A DNA stretch of 14,370 bases from Campylobacterales bacterium (GCA_027023175.1 JALVWW010000085.1:1-14370); one strand, 5' to 3'. Positions 6,309 through 13,047 are shown, counted from the stretch's first letter. Notes: generated by a model from the sequence alone, not told the origin. Numbers and translations are program-made.

Positions 6309-6340
6309 TTCAAGCCATCTTTTATAAATGGTGGCTTGAA
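6309..6340. other. 11-bp stem-loop after the response regulator stop
   Basis: TTCAAGCCATC (6309-6319) pairs with GGTGGCTTGAA (6330-6340) with one G-U and a 10-base loop. It follows the stop codon by 9 bases, but A residues rather than T residues come next on the plus strand, so it is not a standard intrinsic terminator. It may stabilise the 3' end of the mRNA or act with Rho. Confidence 0.5.
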
Positions 6341-6360
6341 AAAACAATGTAATATAAAAG

Positions 6361-6396
6361 TTAAAACTTCTATTTTGTTTCAAAATTAAAACTTCT
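6361..6396. repeat. Direct repeat TTAAAACTTCT upstream of dctP
   Basis: Two identical 11-mers TTAAAACTTCT occupy 6361-6371 and 6386-6396, 25 bases apart start to start, about 70-100 bases before the likely dctP transcription start. They differ in sequence from the CAATTTACATA array and could be a second activator or repressor site. The surrounding DNA is very AT-rich, so chance is possible. Confidence 0.4.
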
Positions 6397-6410
6397 TATT
6401 AAAAAAATTA

Positions 6411-6465
6411 CAATTTTTATGCAATTTACATACAATTTACATACAATAATATTACAATTGATACA
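6411..6465 (+). promoter_or_regulatory. Five 11-bp phased repeats, candidate operator of the OmpR-family regulator
   Basis: Consecutive 11-mers are CAATTTTTATG (6411), CAATTTACATA (6422), CAATTTACATA (6433), CAATAATATTA (6444) and CAATTGATACA (6455). The central two are identical, the first differs at three positions, and the last two keep the CAAT start. One copy per 11 bp puts each on the same DNA face. Winged-helix regulators of the PhoB/OmpR family bind head-to-tail at 11-bp half-site spacing. The three best copies end 9 bases before a TACAAT -10, the position where a pho-box-like activator site replaces the -35. Confidence 0.65.
6453..6458 (+). promoter_or_regulatory. Candidate -10 of the dctPQM promoter
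   Basis: TACAAT matches the -10 consensus at five of six bases and gives a start near 6465 and a leader of about 20 bases containing the strong site ACAAGGAG (6473-6480). No -35 is visible; the 11-bp repeats occupy its place, which suggests activator dependence. Confidence 0.45.
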
Positions 6466-6485
6466 AAATTTTACAAGGAGTTATT

Positions 6486-7484
6486 ATGAGAAGAACAGTT
6501 AAAGCTATAATGATAGCCTCACTATTGGCGTCTAGCGCATTTTCAGCACAATATGTTTTGAAGTTTTCACATGTTGTCAGCCCCAACACACCAAAAGGTA
6601 AAGCAGCTGACTTTTTTGCCAAAAGACTTGAAGAGTTAAGTGGCGGAAAGATAGATGTTCAGGTTTATCCAAACTCTCAGCTGTATAAAGATAAAGCTGT
6701 TTTAAAAGCGTTAAAATTAAATTCAGTCCAAATGGCATGTCCAAGTTTTTCAAAATTTGGAAGATTTGTTCCTCAACTTGCACTTTTTGACCTTCCATTT
6801 CTGTTCAAAGATATGGACCATGTTCATAAAGTTCAAGACAGTGAAGTAGGTGCAAAACTTAAAAATATGGTAACCAAAAAAGGTTATGTGGCACTTGATT
6901 TTTGGGATAATGGTTTCAAAGAGTTGACATCATCAAAAAGACCAATCCTTTGGCCAAAAGATGCAGCAGGTCAAAAGTTTAGAATTATGAGTTCAAAAGT
7001 ACTTGAAGCTCAGTTTAAAGCAGTTGGTGCAAATCCTCAAATGATGCCTTTTAGTGAAGTTTATTCGGCTCTCCAACAAGGTGTTATAGATGGTCAGGAA
7101 AATACTATATCTAACATATATACTAAAAAATTCTATGAAGTTCAAAAATATATGACTATGAGCAACCACGGATATCTTGGATATCTTGTTGTTATGAGTA
7201 AAAAGTTTTGGAACTCTTTGCCGGCTGATTTGAAAAAAGATGTAAAACAAGCCATGAAAGAAGCTACAGCAAAAGAGAGACAGTACGCCATAGAACTTAA
7301 CAACTCTCAATTTGCCAAAATAAAAGAGTATGCTGACAAAACAGGAAAATTAAAAATATACAACCTAACTCCTGAGCAAAGAGCAGCATGGGAAAAAGCT
7401 GAAAGCAAGATATATCCTGAATTTTACAGCCCTAAAAAGATAGGAAAAGACCTTATCCAAGCAGCACTAAAACTTGCTAAATAA
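6486..7484 (+). CDS. dctP: TRAP transporter periplasmic substrate-binding protein DctP
   Basis: A 332-residue exported protein with an N-terminal signal (MRRTVKAIMIASLLASSAFS) cleaved near residue 20-21. It captures the organic-acid substrate in the periplasm and delivers it to the DctQM membrane complex. Family features are YVLKFSHVVSPNTPKGKAA at the mature start, GGKIDVQVYPNSQL, and KFRIMSS with R166, the conserved arginine that forms the salt bridge with the substrate carboxylate. This is followed by MPFSEVYSALQQGVIDGQEN (E205, N206). These place it in the DctP type that commonly takes C4-dicarboxylates or related acids; the exact substrate cannot be read from sequence. ACAAGGAG lies 5 bases before ATG. 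dctQ starts 8 bases after the stop, and the regulator upstream probably controls the operon. Confidence 0.95.
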   Translation: MRRTVKAIMIASLLASSAFSAQYVLKFSHVVSPNTPKGKAADFFAKRLEELSGGKIDVQVYPNSQLYKDKAVLKALKLNSVQMACPSFSKFGRFVPQLALFDLPFLFKDMDHVHKVQDSEVGAKLKNMVTKKGYVALDFWDNGFKELTSSKRPILWPKDAAGQKFRIMSSKVLEAQFKAVGANPQMMPFSEVYSALQQGVIDGQENTISNIYTKKFYEVQKYMTMSNHGYLGYLVVMSKKFWNSLPADLKKDVKQAMKEATAKERQYAIELNNSQFAKIKEYADKTGKLKIYNLTPEQRAAWEKAESKIYPEFYSPKKIGKDLIQAALKLAK

Positions 7485-7492
7485 GTATAGTC

Positions 7493-8311
7493 ATGTTTGG
7501 GCTCATAGATAAGATCCTAGGCTCTATCAACAAGTCCATTGCAACCTTCGGCATAGCTGCCGGGGTTGTTTTGGCTTTTATAAATGTTGTTGCCAGGTAT
7601 GGATTTAACGGTTCGATCACATGGGCTAGTGAACTTACAAACTACTTCTTCATTTGGAGTGCTTTTTTTGGAGCAGCATACTGCTTCAAAAAAGATTCTC
7701 ACATATCGGTAACCATTTTCATGGAAAAGCTTCCTGCGCCATTGATGAAAGCTTTGATGATACTTTCCCATATTATTGTCATCATATATCTTGCAGCAGT
7801 TGCATACTATGGATATAAATTTTTACTTCTTGAGATTGACCTCGAGGAAGTTTCTGTTGATCTTGTTGTGCCTCAAATATCATGGCTTGGCATGAGTGAT
7901 GACTGGGCAGTCCCCATGTGGATACCTTACTCAGTCATACCTTTAGCTTTTGCCTCCGCAGCACTTAGGGTTTTTGAAAAACTTGTAGAGATTATCAAAA
8001 CTCCGGCTGAACTTGCAAGACGAGAGAGTGAAGCTGAAATGATACTCTCAAAGATGCAAGAGAGCGAAGATGAGGAAAAGATTGAAAAAGTTGAAAAAAC
8101 TCTTGAAGTTCATGAAAGACTTGAAAAGATAGAGACGATAGAAAGAAAACTTGAAAAGCTTGAAAAAGAGATGGAGAAAATCATCGAAGATGAAGTTAGT
8201 TCACTAGAAGAAAAAGAGAAAATTGAAAAATTGAAAAATATAGAAAAGAAACTTATGACTTGTCAATCAAAACTTCTCAAAAAGCTAGAAGATATGGAAA
8301 AGGGGGTGTAG
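7493..8311 (+). CDS. dctQ: TRAP transporter small membrane subunit DctQ with long coiled-coil extension
   Basis: The first ~165 residues are a normal four-helix DctQ (membrane segments near 15-35, 50-66, 83-108 and 140-160) with the family segment VVARYGFNGSITWASELTNY (32-51). DctQ bridges DctM in the inner membrane and is essential for Na+-driven uptake. Beyond residue 165 lies an extra ~105-residue cytoplasmic tail made almost only of Glu, Lys, Leu and Ile, with heptad-like spacing (for example ERLEKIETIERKLEKLEKEM), predicted as a long helix or coiled coil. DctQ proteins are usually about 160-200 residues, so 272 is unusual. There is no internal stop or frame change, and dctM begins one base after its stop, so the extension is genuine. 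It may mediate oligomerisation or docking of a cytoplasmic partner. No clear ribosome-binding site precedes ATG; coupling to dctP is likely. Confidence 0.92.
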   Translation: MFGLIDKILGSINKSIATFGIAAGVVLAFINVVARYGFNGSITWASELTNYFFIWSAFFGAAYCFKKDSHISVTIFMEKLPAPLMKALMILSHIIVIIYLAAVAYYGYKFLLLEIDLEEVSVDLVVPQISWLGMSDDWAVPMWIPYSVIPLAFASAALRVFEKLVEIIKTPAELARRESEAEMILSKMQESEDEEKIEKVEKTLEVHERLEKIETIERKLEKLEKEMEKIIEDEVSSLEEKEKIEKLKNIEKKLMTCQSKLLKKLEDMEKGV

Positions 8312-8312
8312 T

Positions 8313-9593
8313 ATGAGTGTATATGTACTGTTTGGCTTATTTTTCACTCTTATGATCATAGGTACTCCTATAGCCATTGCTTTGGGAGCGAGTACTTTTA
8401 TAACACTTATGTTGTATACTCCCATCTCACCTGTTGAGATATCTTCCATGCTTTTTGAGAAAATAGACTCTTACTCTTTGATGGCAATACCTATGTTTAT
8501 CCTGGCAGGTAATCTGCTAAGCAAGGGTAGTGCATCAAGGCGAATAATTGATTTTGCAAAAAGTGCGGTAGGACACTTGCCTGGAGGTTTGCCTATAAGT
8601 GCCATATTTGCAAGTATTATTTTTGCTGCTGTTAGCGGCAGCTCTCCTGCAACTGTTGTTGCTATAGGCTCCATTATGTTTGGCGCTATTCAAGAGGCCG
8701 GCTATCCAAAAAGATATGCAGTCGGAACAGTTGCTACTTCAGGAAGTCTCGGTATATTGATACCCCCTTCTATAGTAATGATCGTTTATGGCGTTACAGC
8801 AGAGCAATCCATAGGAAAGCTTTTTATGGCCGGTGTAATTCCGGGGTTTTTGCTTGGCGGTATGCTTATCGGTGTAACATATATTGGTGCAAGAAGACTC
8901 GGATTTAAAAAAACTGAACCTGCCCCTTTTGAAGAGAGGATGGCAAAACTAAAAGATGCCTCATGGGCACTTATGACCATAGTTATAGTTATAGGAGGAA
9001 TTTATGGAGGTATATTTACTCCAACTGAAGCCGCTGCTGTTGCAGCTGTCTGGGCATTTTTTGTATCCTGGATAATTTACAAAGATGTTAAACTAAAAGA
9101 CTTTTATCCTGTTATACTCGAATCAGCCAAGACTGCTGCAATGATCATGTTTGTCATAGCAAATGCTATGCTGTTTGCACACTTTTTGACTTTGGAAAAT
9201 GTGCCTCAGCATATCACTCAAGCTTTGGTAAATGCTCATGTCGGCAAAATTGCATTTTTATTTCTTATAAATATACTGCTTATTATAGCAGGAAGTTTTA
9301 TGGAGCCAAGTGCCATCATCATGATACTCGTTCCATTACTGCTTCCTGTTGCAACAGCCCTTGGAGTTGACCCTATACATTTGGGTATCATTATCACGGT
9401 AAACATGGAAATAGGCATGGTTTCACCACCAGTTGGACTAAATCTTTTTGTTACAAGCGGTATTACCGGATTTAACATCAAAGATGTTATAGTCTATACA
9501 CTCCCTTGGACACTAACATTGCTTGCGGGATTGTTGCTGGTTACTTATGTGCCTATCATATCCTTGTGGCTACCAAATATGATGTTTGGATAA
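8313..9593 (+). CDS. dctM: TRAP transporter large membrane subunit DctM
   Basis: DctM is the ion-coupled channel-forming subunit of the TRAP transporter, with about 12 membrane helices. The 426-residue length is typical. Family segments include the N-terminal GTPIAIALGASTF, SLMAIPMFILAGNLLSKG, the loop AAVSGSSPATVVAIGSIM and GYPKRYAVGTVATSGSLGILIPPSIVMIVYG across the first half. GIFTPTEAAAVAAVWAF and MEIGMVSPPVGLNLFVTSGI follow in the second half, the paired repeats thought to bind Na+ and substrate. ATG is one base after the dctQ stop and is preceded by AGGGGG, indicating translational coupling. It ends the operon; the repeat at 9597 follows within 4 bases. Confidence 0.97.
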   Translation: MSVYVLFGLFFTLMIIGTPIAIALGASTFITLMLYTPISPVEISSMLFEKIDSYSLMAIPMFILAGNLLSKGSASRRIIDFAKSAVGHLPGGLPISAIFASIIFAAVSGSSPATVVAIGSIMFGAIQEAGYPKRYAVGTVATSGSLGILIPPSIVMIVYGVTAEQSIGKLFMAGVIPGFLLGGMLIGVTYIGARRLGFKKTEPAPFEERMAKLKDASWALMTIVIVIGGIYGGIFTPTEAAAVAAVWAFFVSWIIYKDVKLKDFYPVILESAKTAAMIMFVIANAMLFAHFLTLENVPQHITQALVNAHVGKIAFLFLINILLIIAGSFMEPSAIIMILVPLLLPVATALGVDPIHLGIIITVNMEIGMVSPPVGLNLFVTSGITGFNIKDVIVYTLPWTLTLLAGLLLVTYVPIISLWLPNMMFG

Positions 9594-9596
9594 TTC

Positions 9597-9674
9597 AGGA
9601 TTAAGGATATAGGATTGAGAATATAGGGGCAAAGTACCAATACCTTTCTCAAGCCTAAATCCTAAATCCTAAAA
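9597..9674. repeat. Inverted cluster of 7-bp repeats (AGGATTA / CCTAAAT) after dctM
   Basis: Four units AGGATTA, AGGATAT, AGGATTG, AGAATAT run from 9597 to 9624. Opposing units CCTAAAT, CCTAAAT, CCTAAAA run from 9654 to 9674. Arms 9597-9621 and 9646-9670 are complementary at 22 of 25 positions around a 24-base loop, so RNA could fold into a long hairpin at the end of the dctPQM transcript. It resembles the heptamer short tandem repeats described in cyanobacteria in organisation, not in proven ancestry. Confidence 0.75.
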
Positions 9675-9696
9675 CCTACCTACTATCATAATTTTA

Positions 9697-9705
9697 TGCT
9701 ATAAT
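9697..9705 (+). promoter_or_regulatory. Extended -10 promoter of the Uma2 unit
   Basis: TGC-TATAAT is a perfect extended -10 with no clear -35. The expected start is near 9712, with AAGGAG at 9730-9735 before the ATG at 9740. Confidence 0.6.
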
Positions 9706-9739
9706 ATACTAATCACGATTTACGAACCAAGGAGCTACT

Positions 9740-10270
9740 ATGGAAGCAGCTGATAAAAACTTTTTTACTTGGGATGATTATAAAAAATGGGAAGGAAGAT
9801 GGGAGCTAATTGACGGAGAAGCTTATGATATGTCTCCGGCGTCCTATCCCAAACATCAAAGAATAACAGGTAGGATATTTTTACAAATATCTCAAAGCAT
9901 AGAGTATAAAAATTGCGAGGCACATATCTCCCCGATAGATTGGAAAATAGATGATTTAAATGTTGTTCAACCTGACATTGCCATATTTTATGAGGATACA
10001 AAGGAGCAATATTTTTCAAAAACCCCACCGTTCATAGTAGAAGTTCTATCCAAATCAACTGCTAAAAAAGATATAAATGAAAAATTCAAACTTTATGAAA
10101 AAACAGGAGTACAGCACTACATCTTAGTAGAGCCAAACAGTGAAGTGGTAGATATTTTTGAACTTGTAGAAGGCAAATATGAATTAAAAAGCAAATTAAC
10201 CAATGATAAAAGTTATGATTTTGTCTTTGATGATTGCAAAGTAAGTATAGATTTTAAAGAGGTATTTTAA
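9740..10270 (+). CDS. Uma2-family putative restriction-like endonuclease
   Basis: A 176-residue cytoplasmic protein with the Uma2 (DUF820) fold, a PD-(D/E)XK nuclease-like family of mostly unknown role that is common in multiple copies in environmental bacteria. Visible features are the N-terminal DYKKWEGRWELIDGEAYDMSPAS (13-35), QPDIAIF with D79, and PPFIVEVLSKSTAKKD with E101 and K105. After these come the helix KFKLYEKTGVQHYILVEP (115-132) and a C-terminal strand region. The putative active-site acidic residues and lysine are present, so it may be active. It has its own promoter and a good AAGGAG site, and leads a three-gene unit; the next ATG is 3 bases after its stop. The function in the cell is unknown, and the context suggests an accessory or mobile-derived cassette. 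Confidence 0.85.
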   Translation: MEAADKNFFTWDDYKKWEGRWELIDGEAYDMSPASYPKHQRITGRIFLQISQSIEYKNCEAHISPIDWKIDDLNVVQPDIAIFYEDTKEQYFSKTPPFIVEVLSKSTAKKDINEKFKLYEKTGVQHYILVEPNSEVVDIFELVEGKYELKSKLTNDKSYDFVFDDCKVSIDFKEVF

Positions 10271-10273
10271 AAT

Positions 10274-10516
10274 ATGGAGTTTATCTTAAAAGAAAGAGCA
10301 AAACAAAGAGCAAAAAGTATAACTTATAAAAAACTGGACTTATACTCAAACTCTCACCATAGCTTTCATCTTCATTTAGATGATAAAGCATCGTGGGAAC
10401 TACTTTCAAAACTCTCCAAAGAGGAGTGGCATAGAAAAACCGGCTCAAAACCTCCAAAGCAAGTTGATAAATCTTTTTATAAAGTGACAAGAATTGGGCA
10501 AAACAAATGTATTTAA
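10274..10516 (+). CDS. Small basic protein of unknown function
   Basis: An 80-residue protein without signal or membrane segment, with no family that I recognise. The N-terminus is basic (ERAKQRAKSITYKKL), the middle is His- and aromatic-rich (SNSHHSFHLHLDDKASWELL), and the rest is SKLSKEEWHRKTGSKPPKQ. It begins 3 bases after the Uma2 stop and its last 10 bases overlap the start of the nucleotidyltransferase gene, so all three are probably translated from one mRNA. Size and coupling would fit an antitoxin or accessory partner of the nucleotidyltransferase, but this is a guess from arrangement only. Confidence 0.65.
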   Translation: MEFILKERAKQRAKSITYKKLDLYSNSHHSFHLHLDDKASWELLSKLSKEEWHRKTGSKPPKQVDKSFYKVTRIGQNKCI

Positions 10517-10965
10517 CTCAAGATTATAAAGATATTCTCATACTTTTCAATAAACACAGTGTAAAGTATCTTATAGCCGGAGCATACGCTATGTCTAAAG
10601 TCGGATATTCAAGAAGTACATATGATATAGATATTTGGGTTGATAAGTCAAAAGAAAATGCTACAAACATTAAAAAAGCATTGGAAGAATTCGGTATACC
10701 ATTTGATATAGATGAAGATGATTTTTTATCACCAAATAGTGTCATTCAAATAGGCATAGAACCCAACAGGATAGATATACTTACCGATATAGACGGTTTA
10801 ACATTTAAAGAAGCTTGGCAAAATAAACAAACTGTATCATTTGATAACTTAAAGACCTATACACTTGATATTGATGACATTATAAAAAACAAAAAGGCAT
10901 CAAATAGAAAAAAAGATAGATTTGATGTGATAGAATTGATAGAATTAAAAAAATTAAAAATATAG
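10507..10965 (+). CDS. Minimal nucleotidyltransferase-fold protein
   Basis: A 152-residue protein with the core of the nucleotidyltransferase superfamily: VKYLIAGAYAMSKVGYSRST (19-38), then DIDIWVD with D40 and D42 as probable metal-binding pair, and a third acidic residue D90 in NRIDILTDIDG. The C-terminal KNKKASNRKKDRFDVIELIEL resembles the K-A-x-x-R-x-K-D motif of small nucleotidyltransferases linked to toxin-antitoxin and AbiEii-type modules. The usual GG before the first helix is GA here. It overlaps the upstream 80-residue gene by 10 bases and lacks a clear ribosome-binding site, which points to coupling. Possible activity is NMP transfer to protein or tRNA; the target is unknown. Confidence 0.78.
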   Translation: MYLTQDYKDILILFNKHSVKYLIAGAYAMSKVGYSRSTYDIDIWVDKSKENATNIKKALEEFGIPFDIDEDDFLSPNSVIQIGIEPNRIDILTDIDGLTFKEAWQNKQTVSFDNLKTYTLDIDDIIKNKKASNRKKDRFDVIELIELKKLKI

Positions 10966-11004
10966 TACTTTTATCTAATAATCTTCAGATTTAACTTTGT
11001 AACA

Positions 11005-11100
11005 GGAGTAAAAAAGGGATAGGAGTAAATGTGATAAGGTGGTAGGAACAAATTCTACCCACTACACACTATTTCTCTCTTTTTCCCAAATTTTTCTCAC
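11005..11100. repeat. Long imperfect purine/pyrimidine inverted repeat before the porin gene
   Basis: A purine-rich arm (11005-11048, with GGAGTAA, GGGATAG and GGTGGTAG segments) faces a pyrimidine-rich arm (11053-11100). Near the centre GTGGTAGGAA pairs with TTCTACCCAC with one bulge on each side around CAAA; further out pairing is partial. The G-rich units have irregular spacing near 7 bp, similar to the other intergenic repeats. It may end the Uma2 transcript, since T-rich sequence follows. Confidence 0.45.
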
Positions 11101-11127
11101 TTTTTTGTAATTTTAAGCTAAATTTAA

Positions 11128-11156
11128 TTGTAAATTACAAATCTTTTTTGTATAAT
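11128..11156 (+). promoter_or_regulatory. Promoter of the porin gene
   Basis: TTGTAA (11128-11133) is separated by 17 bases from a perfect TATAAT (11151-11156). The start is expected near 11163 and the leader contains the strong site ACAAGGAG (11175-11182). This fits a highly expressed outer-membrane protein. Confidence 0.7.
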
Positions 11157-11188
11157 ACTCAGGAAAACAATTTTACAAGGAGATATAT

Positions 11189-12355
11189 ATGAAATTAGCT
11201 AAGCTAAGTTTGGCTGCTCTAGTAGCAGTAGGTGCATTTTCAGTAGCAAATGCTACATCACTTGAGAGTGCGATAAAGGGTGTAGATGTTAGTGGTTATG
11301 TAAGATATAGATACTATAACGAAGACAACAATGTACCAGGAAGTAGTACTGACAGACATAGATTTACTGTTCCAATTCTATTTAAAATTCCTGTAGCTGA
11401 GAATATTACTGCAGCTGTTGGTATGTTTGCACAGGAAAATGATTATGCAACTGAGGGAAGAGGAAGTGATGGCTCATATTCTGATAGCAGTTTTAATCTA
11501 TCTAGAATGTGGTTTAACTATGCTGCAAACGGATGGAATGTAAAACTTGGTAGACAATTGATCAAAACTCCTTATACTGAGGGTGGCATAACTGGTTCAT
11601 ATGGTGACGGTTTGGTTGCTATGTATTCTCCAACAAGCAATGTAACATTAGCTGCAGCTGGTTTTGTTAAGTCTAACCAAACAATTGATGGTGCAGTTGG
11701 TGGTGCTGATATTGGTGATGAAAATATATATGCTGCTGCTGCAATAGGATCATTTAGTGGTGTAAATGCGCAGTTATGGTTATTTAAAGTAACTCATATT
11801 GTTAAAAATGCTGAATTTTTACAATTGAGTGGTTCAGTAGCCGGTCTTTCATTGAAAGCTCAAGGTTCTTGGACAAAACTTACTGATGATACATATCAAT
11901 ATCTAAAAGGACTTGGTGTTGTAAATAGCGATACTGGTTCATTCTATGGTATCCAAGCTTGCTACAAGATGGATAATTTTAAAGTTGGCGCCGGTTATAC
12001 TACAACTGACAAAGACAATGGTATAAGTACACTTGATGCTGATGGTGGTCTTATCAAAGCCGGTAAACAAATCTATTACAAAACTACAAATGCTAGAGAT
12101 ACAGACTTGTATTTCTTCAAAGCAGGCGCAAGCTATGGTCAATACAGCTTTGGCGCCGGTTATGTTGGTGCTAGCTCAGTTGATGGTAGTACACTTGATG
12201 GAGCAAACGAGATATATGGTCAAGTTGGATACAAATTCAACAAGAAATTCGGTGTATCTGCATACTACTCAGCTTTAGATATGGATAAAGTTGGTGATGA
12301 TGTTGCTGGTGGAGATAATAACGAATTTAGAGTAGAAGTAAAATATAGCTTCTAA
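11189..12355 (+). CDS. Major outer-membrane porin (Campylobacter MOMP type)
   Basis: A 388-residue beta-barrel protein with an N-terminal signal (MKLAKLSLAALVAVGAFSVANA) cleaved near residue 22. The mature start TSLESAIKGVDVSGYVRYRYYNED is characteristic of the Campylobacter MOMP/porin family. The rest alternates short hydrophobic and polar strands with Gly/Asp/Ser-rich loops, has only one cysteine, and ends VEVKYSF, the terminal phenylalanine recognised by the BAM machinery. It probably forms general diffusion pores for small hydrophilic solutes. It is a single-gene unit with its own consensus-like promoter and an intrinsic terminator 15 bases after the stop. The 14-base leader AATTTTACAAGGAG is shared with dctP. 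Specific substrate preference cannot be inferred. Confidence 0.9.
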   Translation: MKLAKLSLAALVAVGAFSVANATSLESAIKGVDVSGYVRYRYYNEDNNVPGSSTDRHRFTVPILFKIPVAENITAAVGMFAQENDYATEGRGSDGSYSDSSFNLSRMWFNYAANGWNVKLGRQLIKTPYTEGGITGSYGDGLVAMYSPTSNVTLAAAGFVKSNQTIDGAVGGADIGDENIYAAAAIGSFSGVNAQLWLFKVTHIVKNAEFLQLSGSVAGLSLKAQGSWTKLTDDTYQYLKGLGVVNSDTGSFYGIQACYKMDNFKVGAGYTTTDKDNGISTLDADGGLIKAGKQIYYKTTNARDTDLYFFKAGASYGQYSFGAGYVGASSVDGSTLDGANEIYGQVGYKFNKKFGVSAYYSALDMDKVGDDVAGGDNNEFRVEVKYSF

Positions 12356-12370
12356 TCAAACTTTCTATAA

Positions 12371-12410
12371 ATACGCAGGGTTTAGACCCTGCGTATCTTC
12401 TTTCATTTTA
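12371..12410 (+). terminator. Intrinsic terminator of the porin gene
   Basis: ATACGCAGGGT (12371-12381) pairs perfectly with ACCCTGCGTAT (12386-12396) around TTAG, an 11-bp GC-rich stem, followed by a pyrimidine- and T-rich tail. It is the strongest hairpin in the window. Confidence 0.85.
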
Positions 12411-12456
12411 AAATCTCATTAACATTACAATAACTTATCTTTAAGACAAAAATAGA

Positions 12457-12462
12457 TATAAT
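12457..12462 (+). promoter_or_regulatory. Candidate -10 of the cytochrome c gene
   Basis: A perfect TATAAT with no good -35; the leader to the ATG is about 20 bases and contains AAAAGG (12474-12479). Confidence 0.5.
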
Positions 12463-12488
12463 TTTAAAAAATCAAAAGGTTACAATTT

Positions 12489-13001
12489 ATGAAAAAGATA
12501 GCACTCTCTTTATCGCTTATACTGATGGCTTATGCAGGTGACTACACAGTAACAATAACGGGCAAAGGTAAATTTGGTGATGAATTAAAAGCACTTATAG
12601 AAAAGTATAAAACTTCCGGCGACATTAAAGTAGTTGAAGGTGTTAAGCCAAAAGACACAAGTATAAAAGAGCAAATTTCAAACTTCTTTTTTGAAAAAAA
12701 GAAAAAAGAGACTGAAGCACAAAATGCAAGAATGCTCAAAGAGGGTGAAAGAATTTATACCAATAGTTGTGTTAGTTGTCATGGCTCAAAAGGATTAGTC
12801 AAAGCATATGGAAGATCAAGCCAGATAGCAAAACTGTCTCATGATGACTTTATGGATTCTCTGAAAGCCTACTCACAAGATGATTCAGACAGCCCCGACA
12901 TACAAAATAGAACACTTATCATGAAACAATATGCTGATATGCTGACTTCCAACCAGGCTGAAGCAGTGTACACATACCTACAAAAAATAAATAAAAAGTA
13001 G
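12489..13001 (+). CDS. Periplasmic monohaem c-type cytochrome
   Basis: A 170-residue exported protein: signal MKKIALSLSLILMAYA (cleavage near 16), then an ~65-residue N-terminal segment (DYTVTITGKGKFGDELKALI) with a charged linker (FFFEKKKKETEAQ), and a C-terminal class I cytochrome domain. The single haem site is CVSCH, with C94 and C97 binding haem covalently and H98 as axial ligand. M145 or M151 is a candidate sixth ligand in RTLIMKQYADML. The ending NQAEAVYTYLQKI is the typical last helix of small cytochromes c. It probably shuttles electrons in the periplasm, but the donor and acceptor are unknown. The extra N-terminal domain is not one I recognise. The gene has its own promoter and terminator and is not in an oxidase or reductase operon. 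Confidence 0.88.
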   Translation: MKKIALSLSLILMAYAGDYTVTITGKGKFGDELKALIEKYKTSGDIKVVEGVKPKDTSIKEQISNFFFEKKKKETEAQNARMLKEGERIYTNSCVSCHGSKGLVKAYGRSSQIAKLSHDDFMDSLKAYSQDDSDSPDIQNRTLIMKQYADMLTSNQAEAVYTYLQKINKK

Positions 13002-13013
13002 TAATACTTATCT

Positions 13014-13047
13014 AAAAACAGTAAGAATTTTGATTCTTGCTGTTTTT
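13014..13047. terminator. Bidirectional terminator after the cytochrome gene
   Basis: AAAAACAGTAAGAAT (13014-13028) pairs with ATTCTTGCTGTTTTT (13033-13047) over 15 bp with one T-G wobble, loop TTTG. The A-run on one side and T-run on the other make it able to work in both directions, stopping cytochrome mRNA on the plus strand and possibly toxin mRNA on the minus strand. Confidence 0.85.

Noticed and set aside
6309..6340. Intrinsic terminator of the response regulator gene
   Set aside because: The stem is good but A residues follow on the plus strand and there is no T-tract on either strand, so only a stem-loop is reported.
6993..7310. Minus-strand ORF of 105 codons inside dctP
   Set aside because: dctP is complete and conserved across this interval; the antisense frame has no ribosome-binding site or recognisable domain.
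9597..9674. CRISPR-like array
   Set aside because: The units are 7 bases with no spacers, and no cas genes are present.
12033..12278. Alternative plus-strand frame inside the porin gene
   Set aside because: It is a shifted frame of a complete porin with signal peptide and terminal phenylalanine.
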